DNA from: Pseudanabaena frigida
GTDB lineage: Bacteria; Cyanobacteriota; Cyanobacteriia; Pseudanabaenales; Pseudanabaenaceae
Direction of reading: 5' to 3'
Length of the DNA: 64,000 nt
Assembly (NCBI GenBank): GCA_003242085.1
Contig: QBML01000022.1
Coordinates: 28,397 to 92,396 of the forward strand
The translations under genes and the position numbers were made by a program. Below are positions 8,445 through 17,685 of this stretch, one piece after another. Every line of letters begins with the position of its first letter. The first letter of the stretch is position 1. A model generated the notes under the pieces. The model searched no databases. It saw nothing but the letters and a program-made list of their open reading frames with translations, and had not been told where the DNA came from.

Positions 8445-9305
8445 ATGTCACGAATCAAGAAATTCCTTTTAGCTCCATCAAGTATTTATGCAAGAAGATT
8501 TTTTCTTCCATGCCTACTTTTTATTGTCACGACAATTACGGTCTTATTAATTAGTAAAGTAAATTGGACATTGTTGTTTCAACCAATCCAAAATTTGTCA
8601 TTTGAGATGGATGCTAACTATTACCGTTGGTTCAGCAAGCAAGCAATGACAAATCCATTCATATTAATACCTCTTGCATTTGCGGGCGGACTGGTCGCTA
8701 GTATTTCTCCATGCATATTAGCTTTGCTTCCAGTAAATCTCAGTTATATCGGAACTCGCGAAATCACATCCAAAAAAGAAGCCTTCATTAAGGCTGGTAC
8801 TTTTGTATTAGGAGTGGTAACGGTTCTTAGTTTGCTTGGACTGTTCTCCTCATTTGCTGGTCTAATCTTGATCAAATATCAAGGATATATCCATGCGATA
8901 GTAGGGATGATTATACTTCTAATGGGATTGAGTTTATGGGGCATTTTTCGCTTACCCTTGCCACAAATTAGTTTCAGATTTCCTTCGTTGGGTTCCTATG
9001 GAATTGGACTAACTTTTGCTCTACTAAGCTCTCCTTGTACGAGTCCAATTCTATTTGCTGTGCTGGCTGCTGCCGCCACTTCAGGCTCTCAGCTTTACAG
9101 TGTTTTGGCTATGATTAGTTATGCCTTGGGTTACACCACCATTATTTTCTTAGCCAGTTTATTTACGGGTTTGGTGAAGCAAGCCCGATCGCTAATGAAG
9201 CATTCTGAAACAATTAATCGCATTGGTAGCATTGGCTTAATCTTAATGGGAGGATTTTATCTAATGACTGGTATGCAATGGATTGTCGCAATATTAAAGA
9301 TTTAA
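8445..9305 (+). CDS. CcdA/DsbD-like transmembrane thiol-redox protein
   Basis: 286 aa with about seven hydrophobic segments. The CcdA signature is present: Cys90 in SISPCILALLPV and Cys198 in LSSPCTSP, the two membrane cysteines that pass electrons from cytoplasmic thioredoxin outward. After the N-terminal anchor segment there is a roughly 35-residue non-membrane stretch not typical of minimal CcdA. It immediately follows the thioredoxin lipoprotein, its likely electron acceptor. Cytochrome c maturation is the classical CcdA job, but general disulfide reduction is equally possible here, because no ccs genes are nearby. Confidence 0.88.
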   Translation: MSRIKKFLLAPSSIYARRFFLPCLLFIVTTITVLLISKVNWTLLFQPIQNLSFEMDANYYRWFSKQAMTNPFILIPLAFAGGLVASISPCILALLPVNLSYIGTREITSKKEAFIKAGTFVLGVVTVLSLLGLFSSFAGLILIKYQGYIHAIVGMIILLMGLSLWGIFRLPLPQISFRFPSLGSYGIGLTFALLSSPCTSPILFAVLAAAATSGSQLYSVLAMISYALGYTTIIFLASLFTGLVKQARSLMKHSETINRIGSIGLILMGGFYLMTGMQWIVAILKI

Positions 9306-9327
9306 TTTAGACGATTCAATTTCTAAA

Positions 9328-10959
9328 TTATTGCAGATAGATATTTTCCCAATTATAGCGATCGCTATCCACCCCGAAGACCTTCACCAAAGCTAGAAAA
9401 TTACTCCCCGCATAACCAACTATCCGATCTGATTTACCTTGTAACTGAGGAATAAAAAAGTCGAAAATCAATTGAATTTTCTTCTCACTGCGATAGGCTC
9501 TCCAAATGCCATTTCGCAATCGTGAAAGTAATCTGGCTTCGTTAAGATCTTCTAAATTCTGACATTTCGGTTTGACTAACGCACAAGTACGAAATAGCTT
9601 TAAGCAGTCAATATCCTGTGACTCGATCGCCTCAAAAAACTCCTCTAAAATTTGCTCCACTAGTTCCTCTAGCAAATACTTCATCAAAAATGGCTGAAGC
9701 GTAAAACATACCTCTACTTCATCGACTACTTTCTCAATTAGCGATCGCCTTTCGAGTGCCGATAGAACTTCAAAAATCTGCGAAAAAGGTGGAGGCATCA
9801 GTAGAGCATCTCGCAACCTTGCTAAAGTCAACGGTTCGCGCTCGATAGTCAACCAATATAGAATCTCTTTCTCTAGCTCAGAAAGTCGATCCACTTGTTG
9901 CTTGAGTAATGACCTCATGCGATCGCCGATCACAATCGTATTTTCTTGCAAAAATGCGCGCACATCATTCCCAAACACCTCGCAAATTGTGGCGGCGATC
10001 ATTTTTAGTGCTAGTGGATTGCCGCTATACAGCGTTGTAATCTCTTGCAGTTCTCGTTCACTACCACGACAACCCTTTGCTTTGAATAGTTCTGTTACTT
10101 CGGCAATCTCTAAGCCACGCAAACCTAGAGATCGCATAGGCGAAGACGCTTCCTCATACATAGCAACTTCTGCAGGTTTTTCGCGACTAGTTAACAGCAA
10201 ACAACTTTGATGGCGATCGCTAGCTAATCTATTTAAGATTTCTCCATATCCCTCGTAACCCGTCTGATAGAATCCTGTCTGCGGCTTAATTTTTCCTTCA
10301 CTACTCAAAAATATGGCTTCCAAACCATCAATAATCAACAAACAACGATACTGCTGACAATACTCGATGAGTTGATTAATGCCCTGTTGCAAGTTATCGA
10401 TACTTACGGTCTCCTTAGCATTAGCAAAAAAGCGCAGTAAATCTTGTAAAAAATCTTTCGGTGTCGGTGCGGACTGAAGCGATCGCCATATCAAACGGTC
10501 AAATTTATCCTGCAAGCGATCGGCGCAAGCCACAGCTAGAGACGTTTTACCAATGCCGCCTATGCCCAAAATCGCCACCATTTTGCAGCGATCGCCGATC
10601 GACCAATTTTCTAGCAACGTCAATTCATCTTCGCGCCCATAAAAATCGATCAGATCAGGAGATTGATCCCAATCTTGCTGTGCTTGAGCATTTGTTAGTT
10701 TTGGGGCTGTAGGCGTATCCTCATCTTCTAGAAAAATATTTTCAGCGATCGCTTGCCAATCTGTTAGCCCCACCGCCACACAAATAGCAATAAATGTCTC
10801 GCGATCGATCGCGATTCCCCGCCAAAATCGTCGCACCGTCGCCTGTGATGTATGGGCTGCCTGCCACCATGCCAAAGTCCGAGTTTTCGTCCAGCCTTTA
10901 CGCCGCCTTGCGCGATCGGCTAGTTCAAGACCTTGTTTTGATGCTTTGAGCGTGGACAT
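9328..10959 (-). CDS. STAND-type NTPase with NB-ARC domain and N-terminal HTH-like region
   Basis: 543 aa. Residues 1-75 look like a helical DNA-binding or adaptor domain found in front of NB-ARC in cyanobacteria (TVRRFWRG, AICVAVGL). The YGRE motif near 107 starts the NB-ARC ATPase. Walker A is GIGGIGKT at 132-139, Walker B is LLIIDGLE with Asp211, and GNPLAL near 315 is the GxP motif. Most relatives carry WD40 or TPR repeats after the winged helix; here only about 110 residues of unrecognised sequence follow. STAND proteins are ligand-triggered switches in signalling, defence and cell death. It is divergent from the 11078 gene across a 118-bp spacer. Confidence 0.85.
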   Translation of the reverse strand: MSTLKASKQGLELADRARRRKGWTKTRTLAWWQAAHTSQATVRRFWRGIAIDRETFIAICVAVGLTDWQAIAENIFLEDEDTPTAPKLTNAQAQQDWDQSPDLIDFYGREDELTLLENWSIGDRCKMVAILGIGGIGKTSLAVACADRLQDKFDRLIWRSLQSAPTPKDFLQDLLRFFANAKETVSIDNLQQGINQLIEYCQQYRCLLIIDGLEAIFLSSEGKIKPQTGFYQTGYEGYGEILNRLASDRHQSCLLLTSREKPAEVAMYEEASSPMRSLGLRGLEIAEVTELFKAKGCRGSERELQEITTLYSGNPLALKMIAATICEVFGNDVRAFLQENTIVIGDRMRSLLKQQVDRLSELEKEILYWLTIEREPLTLARLRDALLMPPPFSQIFEVLSALERRSLIEKVVDEVEVCFTLQPFLMKYLLEELVEQILEEFFEAIESQDIDCLKLFRTCALVKPKCQNLEDLNEARLLSRLRNGIWRAYRSEKKIQLIFDFFIPQLQGKSDRIVGYAGSNFLALVKVFGVDSDRYNWENIYLQ

Positions 10960-11077
10960 TAGTAGTTAATTGAGTTAGGTTAATTTTCGAGATTTTGCAT
11001 AGCTCTACTTATCCTAGATATATGATGCATGACATAGATAATATTACAGAAATGATTATCTACAAGGATGTAGCAAA

Positions 11078-11518
11078 ATGTCTAACACCGAGTTTGATCT
11101 GTTAAATTCTGAGATTTGGAACTGTGATAAATTGCTTGAGTTTCGTTGTCCCCAAAGTTGGGCAGGTTTGACCGAAACATCAAATCAAACCGAACGATAC
11201 TGTCAGACCTGTCAAAAAAATGTGCATCTATGCTCCACACCTAATGAGTTTATTGCTAAAGGCAAGCTAGGACATTGTGTTGCAATACCAATAGAATTAA
11301 CCCCCAGTCATGCACTGATACCGATAGTTGTGGGAAGCCCCAATCAAGAAAAGGTGCGAAAGTGGCATGAAGCTAGTCAGAAAAGTAGTACCTGGTGGCT
11401 ATCTGTACTTTCTCAAAAAACATTTTTTACTGCTTTAACCTCAAACTTAGCCCTAACAGCAGTTCGTCGAATTATGGCATCTAACAAATTTCGGATAAGA
11501 TCTAATTTATTCAGATGA
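11078..11518 (+). CDS. Conserved hypothetical Cys-rich protein
   Basis: 146 aa. The N-terminal half has FRCPQSWAGL, RYCQTCQKNVHLC and GHCVAIP, a pattern I associate with small bacterial proteins of unknown function whose cysteines could bind a metal. The C-terminal 60 residues are basic with a moderately hydrophobic stretch. AAGGA precedes the ATG at 11078 at a good distance. It heads a plus-strand series leading to the sigma-like/DUF1822/CHAT genes and may be co-transcribed with them. Its function is unknown. Confidence 0.7.
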   Translation: MSNTEFDLLNSEIWNCDKLLEFRCPQSWAGLTETSNQTERYCQTCQKNVHLCSTPNEFIAKGKLGHCVAIPIELTPSHALIPIVVGSPNQEKVRKWHEASQKSSTWWLSVLSQKTFFTALTSNLALTAVRRIMASNKFRIRSNLFR

Positions 11519-11562
11519 AAATGATTGATTCACCCAAATCCCAGCAAAGTCAGTGAATAGAA

Positions 11563-12102
11563 ATGGAACTTACCAAGAATTCCTACGACCGAAAATTAGA
11601 AATGGCTATTGAACAAATTTCAGAGCATTACGGGTTCAAATTGCATACTTCTGAAACCCAAAAAATTGTTAGTTTGCTACGAGAAGTACAAGATCCTTCT
11701 TGCTTAGAAGCAACTACACAAATTGAGGTTCACAATCATCATGTAAATTTTTTGAGTTATATTAACTCTCTGCTTAGTGCGATCGCGGAATGGGAATCTA
11801 AGCAAGTTGCATCAAATCTAAAGTTATGTCAAAATTTTCTTGGTAGAGTAATTACAGTGCCTCAAAATGAAGGGAAATTGATTCTTTGCGATGAACTAGT
11901 AAAAATATTTTGTTATAACCAACTTGAGTATTGTGATCGTGTAGTAGAAACGATTGCTAAGGTGGAAAAATCTTTCTTAAAAGTCGAAGCAAATATTAAA
12001 GGAATGCAATTATGTCTCTCTTGTAACAAGATAACTAAAGGATTTAAAGGGGAAAATGGTTGTTTTTGCGGTTTCTGTGGTCAAACTTTAGCTCAAGAAT
12101 AG
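11563..12102 (+). CDS. Hypothetical protein with C-terminal zinc-ribbon-like motif
   Basis: 179 aa, mostly helical, ending in CLSCNKITKG and CFCGFCGQTL. These two Cys pairs about 20 residues apart look like a zinc ribbon. The family is not recognised. It lies 44 bp after the previous Cys-rich gene and 64 bp before the sigma-like gene, in the same orientation. No strong ribosome-binding site is seen. A regulator or adaptor role is only a guess from the ribbon. Confidence 0.65.
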   Translation: MELTKNSYDRKLEMAIEQISEHYGFKLHTSETQKIVSLLREVQDPSCLEATTQIEVHNHHVNFLSYINSLLSAIAEWESKQVASNLKLCQNFLGRVITVPQNEGKLILCDELVKIFCYNQLEYCDRVVETIAKVEKSFLKVEANIKGMQLCLSCNKITKGFKGENGCFCGFCGQTLAQE

Positions 12103-12166
12103 AATTGATGCATAGGTCAAAGTATACGAGAAGTAGGAATAGGTTGGGATAGTTACGGAAATTGTT

Positions 12167-13555
12167 ATGAAAGCAAGCCAGTATTGGCAATTTTTAAAGT
12201 TAAAGGCGACAGGTCAATGCATTCGCGAAACGATCGCCAATGCTAGAGAATTTTTCTTGCAACAATTTCCTGCCATAGATGATAGTGAATCTAATACTAA
12301 GGAACTATCAGATTTACAAGTTCAACGGCAACTATGGCAATTGTCACAAAATGGCGAGGCGATCGCTGAACTCTGTTTGCGATGTTTTATTTCTAATCAA
12401 ATCGAGCAAACCTGTTACCAAATCGCCAATCAGTTTGGAAATAATCATGGATTTAAGCATCACGATCTATTGCTTTTTGTACTGAATGATTATATCGAAA
12501 CATTACGCGATCGCCACCCAAGCCGATTTATATCAGTTTCCCGTGAAATCTTGGATAGCTTCGATCCAGATCGCAGTAACTTAGCCACTTGGACAAGTCG
12601 AAAGGTCAAACAAAATCGTGAATTAAATGCGTTTCTGTTAGAGCATGGCGTTTATCTAGTCAGCGATTGGGCGATTCTCAACGATACAAGTCAAAAGCAA
12701 TTGGAACGGATTTATACAGAGTTTTATCAAACGGATCTACATTCCATTCAACTGTCAAAAAATTTATTAGAGAGCTATCATGCCATTTATCGGGTCGATC
12801 GCTTGCAGTCAAGATTAAATGGAAGTAAAGGTCAATGTCCTCCTCCAACTCCAGAACAGTTGCAGAAAATCAGCGAATATTTAGCTCTGAATTACTCAAC
12901 AAGCATAGCCCTAACTACCATTCTGGATAGATTGCAGGAGATGGCAGGCAAACTGCGTCAGTATCGCATTCAAGCAAGAGGGGGGAAACCTCATCAAATT
13001 TCCTTCGATCAGCCGAATCTAACTATTAATTCTGCTAGTTTATTAGCTAATCCTGAAGACGATCGTGAAGCTTTTAATTTTTTAGAAGCATACCGTCAAC
13101 AGTTCGAGCAAAGCTTAGAGAAAGCGATCGCCAAAGTGACAGAAGTTCGTTATATCAGACTCAAACAGCGATCGTCTGATAACGCTGTAAATTTTCTAAC
13201 GGGGCTGAGTTTATTTCACTGTCATGGTCAAACTATGTCGGAAATTGCTACCGAAGTTGGACTAGAAGCTCAGTATCAGGTAACGCGATTACTCAAATTA
13301 AAAGAATTGCGATCGGATATTCGTCGTGAAATTTTGGGGAGTTTATGTGAAGATGTGATTGGAATAGTCGAGTTCTATGCTAATCCTTCACAATTAAGTG
13401 AACTAGATCGAAAATTAGAAGTTATTTTACAAGAACTGGTGGATGAGGAAATGGATCGAGCAGAAACTGAAAGTATCAAAAATAAAGGAACTCCACTCCG
13501 AAGTCGTTTTGCAATGAAGCTCTGTAAGTATTTAAGGCAAGTGCATAAATGCTAA
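12167..13555 (+). CDS. Sigma-70-like / HTH regulatory protein of the DUF1822-CHASE2 module
   Basis: 462 aa and helical throughout. Near residues 355-405 there is a helix-turn-helix-like stretch (TMSEIATEVGLEAQYQVTRLL) reminiscent of sigma region 4. The earlier part (REFFLQQF, the DPDRSNLATW segment) resembles cyanobacterial proteins annotated as sigma-70-like. Canonical region 2 (-10 binding) is not evident to me, so true sigma activity is uncertain. In cyanobacteria such genes commonly precede a DUF1822 gene and a CHASE2 gene, exactly as here. It could convert a signal from the membrane CHAT-CHASE2 protein into transcription (inference). Confidence 0.72.
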   Translation: MKASQYWQFLKLKATGQCIRETIANAREFFLQQFPAIDDSESNTKELSDLQVQRQLWQLSQNGEAIAELCLRCFISNQIEQTCYQIANQFGNNHGFKHHDLLLFVLNDYIETLRDRHPSRFISVSREILDSFDPDRSNLATWTSRKVKQNRELNAFLLEHGVYLVSDWAILNDTSQKQLERIYTEFYQTDLHSIQLSKNLLESYHAIYRVDRLQSRLNGSKGQCPPPTPEQLQKISEYLALNYSTSIALTTILDRLQEMAGKLRQYRIQARGGKPHQISFDQPNLTINSASLLANPEDDREAFNFLEAYRQQFEQSLEKAIAKVTEVRYIRLKQRSSDNAVNFLTGLSLFHCHGQTMSEIATEVGLEAQYQVTRLLKLKELRSDIRREILGSLCEDVIGIVEFYANPSQLSELDRKLEVILQELVDEEMDRAETESIKNKGTPLRSRFAMKLCKYLRQVHKC

Positions 13556-13658
13556 TGATTGCATAACTAATACATACCTAGCACTATGAACAGACAACGA
13601 ATTAGAATAAATCAACGTCATGATGACACTCCACCTACTCAGCTCTGGGGGAAAGCCA

Positions 13659-14732
13659 ATGATTAGCGAATTTGACACCATACCCCTTGAAGCGATCGCC
13701 CTATCTCCTGAGCTGCTCCGTCAAGCGATCGCCCTATCACAAAGTGCAAATAACCAATGGCAAGCTTACCTAGATGCGATCGCCTATTTGAGTGTTAGTG
13801 AATGGCTACGCGATCGATTACCAAACAACTCTCTAGATATCTCGAATGCTAATTGCCTACAGGTCAATGGCTTTACAGTTTATGTTTTAGCGATGACGCA
13901 ATCGGCAGGTGATTTGGTAGAAATCCCTAGAAACATTATTGATCTGGATAAAACTTACGCTAACAACAGCAATCTCTTTATTGTTGTTGTGGAAATTCAA
14001 GAAGAAATTGAGCAAGCTTTAATTTTAGGATTTATTCGTCATATTCAGTTAATTGAGTATCTTTCTAAGCGAGAGCGAAATACCTTCCAAGTTCCTTTAG
14101 CGCTGTTTGATGATGAACCTGAACGATTATTATTATACCTCCAACATTTAGAACCTGTGAAAGCATTGCAGCCAGAAGCAATTAAGGAATCATCTCCAGT
14201 GAGTATGAATGAGTTGATCCTCAATACTGGGCTATGGCTACAAGAACAACTGGATGAAGTCGCCAAAACTTTATCTTGGTATCTATTGCCTACTTGTCAG
14301 CCCAACTATGTATCAGCAATGCGCGCGCCTGCGATGGAACTTCAAACAATTTTTAGTGAAGTAGCTCTACTAGCTCTAAATATTCCAGATCGTGCAAGGT
14401 CGGCTTACCAAGACTTTCAACTAGGCGATCGCTATTTGCGTTTATATGCGACGGTGTGGACTGATGATAATCGCTCTGGAATATCTGAATGGTCTTTATT
14501 ATTTGTGTTGGGTAGTCAAACGATCGGCGAGATTCCCGATGGCGTGAGAATGCGAATTCGCGATCGCCATCAAATTTTAGTAGATCGTAGGCTAGAGCCA
14601 AATACTAACGATCTTTATCTTTATGCTTGTGTCACAGGCGATCGCGACGAAATATTTTCAGTGTCGATTTCTTTGCCTAGTGGTGTTATGTTAACCTTAC
14701 CAGCTTTTGCATTCCACCCAGATGCGCTCTAA
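13659..14732 (+). CDS. DUF1822 family protein
   Basis: 357 aa from the ATG at 13659, which has an excellent GGGGGA Shine-Dalgarno 6 nt upstream. The earlier ATG at 13620 would add 13 residues and bury that site. The start (ISEFDTIPLEAIALSPEL) and the long acidic beta-rich body match DUF1822, a cyanobacteria-restricted family of unknown function with no catalytic motif. Its stop abuts the ATG of the CHAT-CHASE2 gene with no gap, implying coupled translation and a physical or functional partnership. Confidence 0.85.
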   Translation: MISEFDTIPLEAIALSPELLRQAIALSQSANNQWQAYLDAIAYLSVSEWLRDRLPNNSLDISNANCLQVNGFTVYVLAMTQSAGDLVEIPRNIIDLDKTYANNSNLFIVVVEIQEEIEQALILGFIRHIQLIEYLSKRERNTFQVPLALFDDEPERLLLYLQHLEPVKALQPEAIKESSPVSMNELILNTGLWLQEQLDEVAKTLSWYLLPTCQPNYVSAMRAPAMELQTIFSEVALLALNIPDRARSAYQDFQLGDRYLRLYATVWTDDNRSGISEWSLLFVLGSQTIGEIPDGVRMRIRDRHQILVDRRLEPNTNDLYLYACVTGDRDEIFSVSISLPSGVMLTLPAFAFHPDAL

Positions 14733-17201
14733 ATGCAGACTTACTATCTAGAAGTTGAGAAAATCGATACTCAATGCCGATTTCTGTTGAGATGGGGAAA
14801 GAATCAACGCTTGCCTATAGTCGCGATCGCCTATTCAAACCGTCTTGATACCTGCTATGGGGAATGGCAACTTGCATATCTCAACTACTATCGCAATGTT
14901 GATTTATTACCAGAGAAGCCTCATACGCAACTAAACCAAAACTTACGCGGCAGAGTCCAAAGCAGTGGTAGTTTTTCGCTTCCTAATATCGATTGGTATG
15001 AGAAATTGCGAGAGGCTGAGGAGAAACTACTTAGAGAATTTACCTTTTGGTTGCGAAGTCCTGAGCTTTATGAACTCTGGGAAGAAGTGAAGCGATCGGC
15101 ACGTCTGGTATCCATTCAATCTAAATCCTCAGATTTGCCTTCAGCACATATCGACTTACAGATCGCATGTTCCGAAGATTTGCTCTATTTACCTTGGGAA
15201 GCATGGAAATTACAAGATGAATTTGCGTCCCTCGATACGGTGCGAATTGCTAGATCTGTTTATTCCAGTGCTGAAGTATTAACACCTCAGCCGCGTCGCC
15301 GCCCTAGAGTATTAGCGATTTTTGGTGACGAGACAGGTTTAGACTTTCAGCACGATCGCGAGGCAATGCAGATTTTATCGGGTTTAGCAGAAATTCATAC
15401 GATTTGCTGGGATGACGATATATCTAATCGAATCAACCAAAAACAAAAAATCTGCGATGCGATCGCCGATACTAAGGGGTGGGACATTCTCTATTTTGGA
15501 GGACATAGCGACCAGACCAATTTAACAGTCGGTAAGTTGCTAGTTGCTCCTAACAGTTCGCTGACTATGAGCGATTTAGAATCTTATCTATTGCAAGCTA
15601 AAGAACATGGTTTGCAGATTGCAATTTTTAATTCTTGTAATGGAACTGAAATTGCCACTTGGCTGATCGCTAAAGTGGGAATACCACAAGCGATCGCAAT
15701 GCGTGAACCCATTCATAACCAAGCTGCACAAGGCTTTTTAGTCCAGTTTCTCAAAAATCTGGCGCAGCATAAAGATGCTCACACAGCTATGCTAGAAGCC
15801 TGTCGCTATTTGCAAGAAGAACGCTTACTATTCCCCTCTGTTTACCTAATCCCCTCTCTATTTCGCTATCCCGATGCACCGCTATTTCAGATATTGCCAA
15901 CAGGTTGGAAGTCGATCTTACAGCGAATTTTGCCATCCCCATTACAGGCGATCGCTCTCAGTACGTTGCTAGCAGTTAGCCTAGTTCCATCCTTACAAGA
16001 ATGGATGCTAGATCGGCGCGTTTGGCTGCAAGCAATCTATCGCCAGCAAACTCAGCGCATTCCTAATGAGGTTCCCCCAGTTCTCCTAGTCCAAATTGAT
16101 GAAACTTCCTTACAAAAAGCCGCGATCGCCGATCCGCATCCGATGGATCGCCATTACTTAGCTAAATTAGTCGATCGTCTAGCTAGTCAAAATGCTCAGA
16201 TCGTCGGAATTGATTATTTACTAGATCGCTCCCATCATAGCCGTAAGGATGATAAAGATGATGGACAAAGCGATCGCATCCTAGGAGAATCCATTCAAAA
16301 TGCTGTAAATCGAGAAGCTAATGGAACTTGGTTTGTTTTAGCATCTGTCTATAGTGAAGGTAATTGGTTAGAGACTTTACCCGAAATTGCTAGCAAAAAT
16401 GGCAGTGTGGATGGTCATATTCATATGTCGGTGCAGTATTTGCCGCTAGTACAAACCGATGTGCAAAAGTTGCCATTTTCCTATCTATTAGCAGGAATAC
16501 ATCGATTTAGAGCAACTAAGATTTTGCGATCGCCTCTAGCCAACAATGAAATCCTCTTCACGCAAATAAACGATACCCTCCGCATACATGGCAAAACCTT
16601 ACGCAATTTGCTTTCTCCGACTGCACAAATGCTACCGATTACAGACTTTGCTCAAGAGGCGATCGAGCAGTCATGGCTACATCCAATTGTCGATTTTTCC
16701 ATTCCCCCCGATCTCATTTATCGAACTATTTCTGCATGGCAATTACTACAGGATAATCCGCAAAATAGGCTGCAAATATCAGACTCTCAGATCGTGCTTA
16801 TTTCGGCTAACTATGCTGAAGCTGGAGTCTTCAAACAAGGTGAAGATTCATTTGCACAACCATCTGCAATTCGTTACTGGCTCCAGCAATCTACATCAAC
16901 GAGACAACGTGAAACCTATACAGGAGGAGAAGTGCAAGCATATGCGATCCACCATTTTTTGCGTGATCGCTACGTCGTGCCAATTCCTGACTCTTGGATG
17001 ATACTTTTATTTCTCACTGGTGGTGCAATTCTTGTAGCAACTTGGCAGCCGCGATCGCGTCAACAGTCTTATATTTTGCTAGGTGCTAGCCTGAGTCTAT
17101 ATACCTTAGCGAGTATCGAGATTTATATTTCGGGTGGGGTTCTTTTACCTATTGTATTTCCTGCGATTGTGGCGATCGTTTACTGCCTGCCTAAATTATA
17201 A
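14733..17201 (+). CDS. CHAT caspase-like protease fused to CHASE2 membrane sensor
   Basis: 822 aa. Residues 1-185 are an N-terminal domain seen in this family. A CHAT domain follows (about 190-390) with the caspase-like dyad visible: His258 in YFGGHSD and Cys302 in IFNSCNG, plus the TAMLEACRYL helix. A membrane segment at about 403-422 leads into an extracytoplasmic CHASE2 sensor (about 435-740; VLLVQIDETSLQ, IVGIDYLLD). Three closing membrane helices lie at about 750-822. This order puts a cytoplasmic protease in front of an outward sensor. Families with CHAT cleave partner proteins in programmed responses. The DUF1822 gene immediately upstream and the sigma-like gene before it are likely partners. 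Ligand and substrate are unknown. Confidence 0.88.
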   Translation: MQTYYLEVEKIDTQCRFLLRWGKNQRLPIVAIAYSNRLDTCYGEWQLAYLNYYRNVDLLPEKPHTQLNQNLRGRVQSSGSFSLPNIDWYEKLREAEEKLLREFTFWLRSPELYELWEEVKRSARLVSIQSKSSDLPSAHIDLQIACSEDLLYLPWEAWKLQDEFASLDTVRIARSVYSSAEVLTPQPRRRPRVLAIFGDETGLDFQHDREAMQILSGLAEIHTICWDDDISNRINQKQKICDAIADTKGWDILYFGGHSDQTNLTVGKLLVAPNSSLTMSDLESYLLQAKEHGLQIAIFNSCNGTEIATWLIAKVGIPQAIAMREPIHNQAAQGFLVQFLKNLAQHKDAHTAMLEACRYLQEERLLFPSVYLIPSLFRYPDAPLFQILPTGWKSILQRILPSPLQAIALSTLLAVSLVPSLQEWMLDRRVWLQAIYRQQTQRIPNEVPPVLLVQIDETSLQKAAIADPHPMDRHYLAKLVDRLASQNAQIVGIDYLLDRSHHSRKDDKDDGQSDRILGESIQNAVNREANGTWFVLASVYSEGNWLETLPEIASKNGSVDGHIHMSVQYLPLVQTDVQKLPFSYLLAGIHRFRATKILRSPLANNEILFTQINDTLRIHGKTLRNLLSPTAQMLPITDFAQEAIEQSWLHPIVDFSIPPDLIYRTISAWQLLQDNPQNRLQISDSQIVLISANYAEAGVFKQGEDSFAQPSAIRYWLQQSTSTRQRETYTGGEVQAYAIHHFLRDRYVVPIPDSWMILLFLTGGAILVATWQPRSRQQSYILLGASLSLYTLASIEIYISGGVLLPIVFPAIVAIVYCLPKL

Positions 17202-17223
17202 GTAAGTTGTTGGAATTAAATGT

Positions 17224-17252
17224 AGGATGGGTTATCGATAGCGTAATCCATA
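17224..17252. repeat. Short imperfect palindrome of the GGGTTA...TAATCCA type
   Basis: GGATGGGTTATCGATAGCG followed by TAATCCAT can fold on itself with a bulge. It resembles the widespread GGGTTACG-type intergenic repeats of cyanobacteria and lies between the convergent CHASE2 and MazF genes. Confidence 0.35.
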
Positions 17253-17328
17253 ATTGATGCCTAATGCGATCTGGATGTATCGCAACTGGGATAAAGAAAG
17301 CAAATTAGTGTGGTAAATCAAAAAAGAG

Positions 17329-17685
17329 CTAGGGTAACTCCAACGCAGTCTTTAGGCAGTTATTCACATTTTGCATAACAGCATCAGGCAGTTGCCCCAG
17401 CTTACGCAAGATCTTTTCTTTGTTCAGAGTCAATAGATTGACATTGTTAACGACAGAATCTTGTCTCAAACCAGATTCTTGCCCCTCTTGGGTTGCAATC
17501 TCGATCAATAACTGTGTCGGTTCTAAAGATCTCTGGGTCTTGCTTGTGATTTGAGCGACGATTGTATTTTTGAGTCGTTGGTTGTCGAGATCATTTTGAA
17601 TCACAAGGACAGGACGCACTTTAGTTTCATTACCAGAGGTATAGGGATAATCAACCAATACCACATCACCTCGTTGAATATTCAT
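17329..17685 (-). CDS. MazF/PemK-type toxin (endoribonuclease family)
   Basis: 118 aa, the normal MazF size. The N-terminal IQRGDVVLVDYPYT and the KVRPVLVIQND strand are diagnostic of the PemK/MazF fold, and TSKTQ and DSVVNN follow at the usual places. These toxins cut mRNA at short motifs and stop growth. Its ATG overlaps the stop of the upstream antitoxin gene (ATGA at 17682-17685), the standard arrangement. The target sequence cannot be predicted. Confidence 0.9.
   Translation of the reverse strand: MNIQRGDVVLVDYPYTSGNETKVRPVLVIQNDLDNQRLKNTIVAQITSKTQRSLEPTQLLIEIATQEGQESGLRQDSVVNNVNLLTLNKEKILRKLGQLPDAVMQNVNNCLKTALELP

Noticed and set aside
16588-17001. 137-aa open frame inside the CHASE2 gene, same strand, other frame
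   Set aside because: The overlapping CHAT-CHASE2 protein has clear domains across this stretch; the alternative frame shows no motif.
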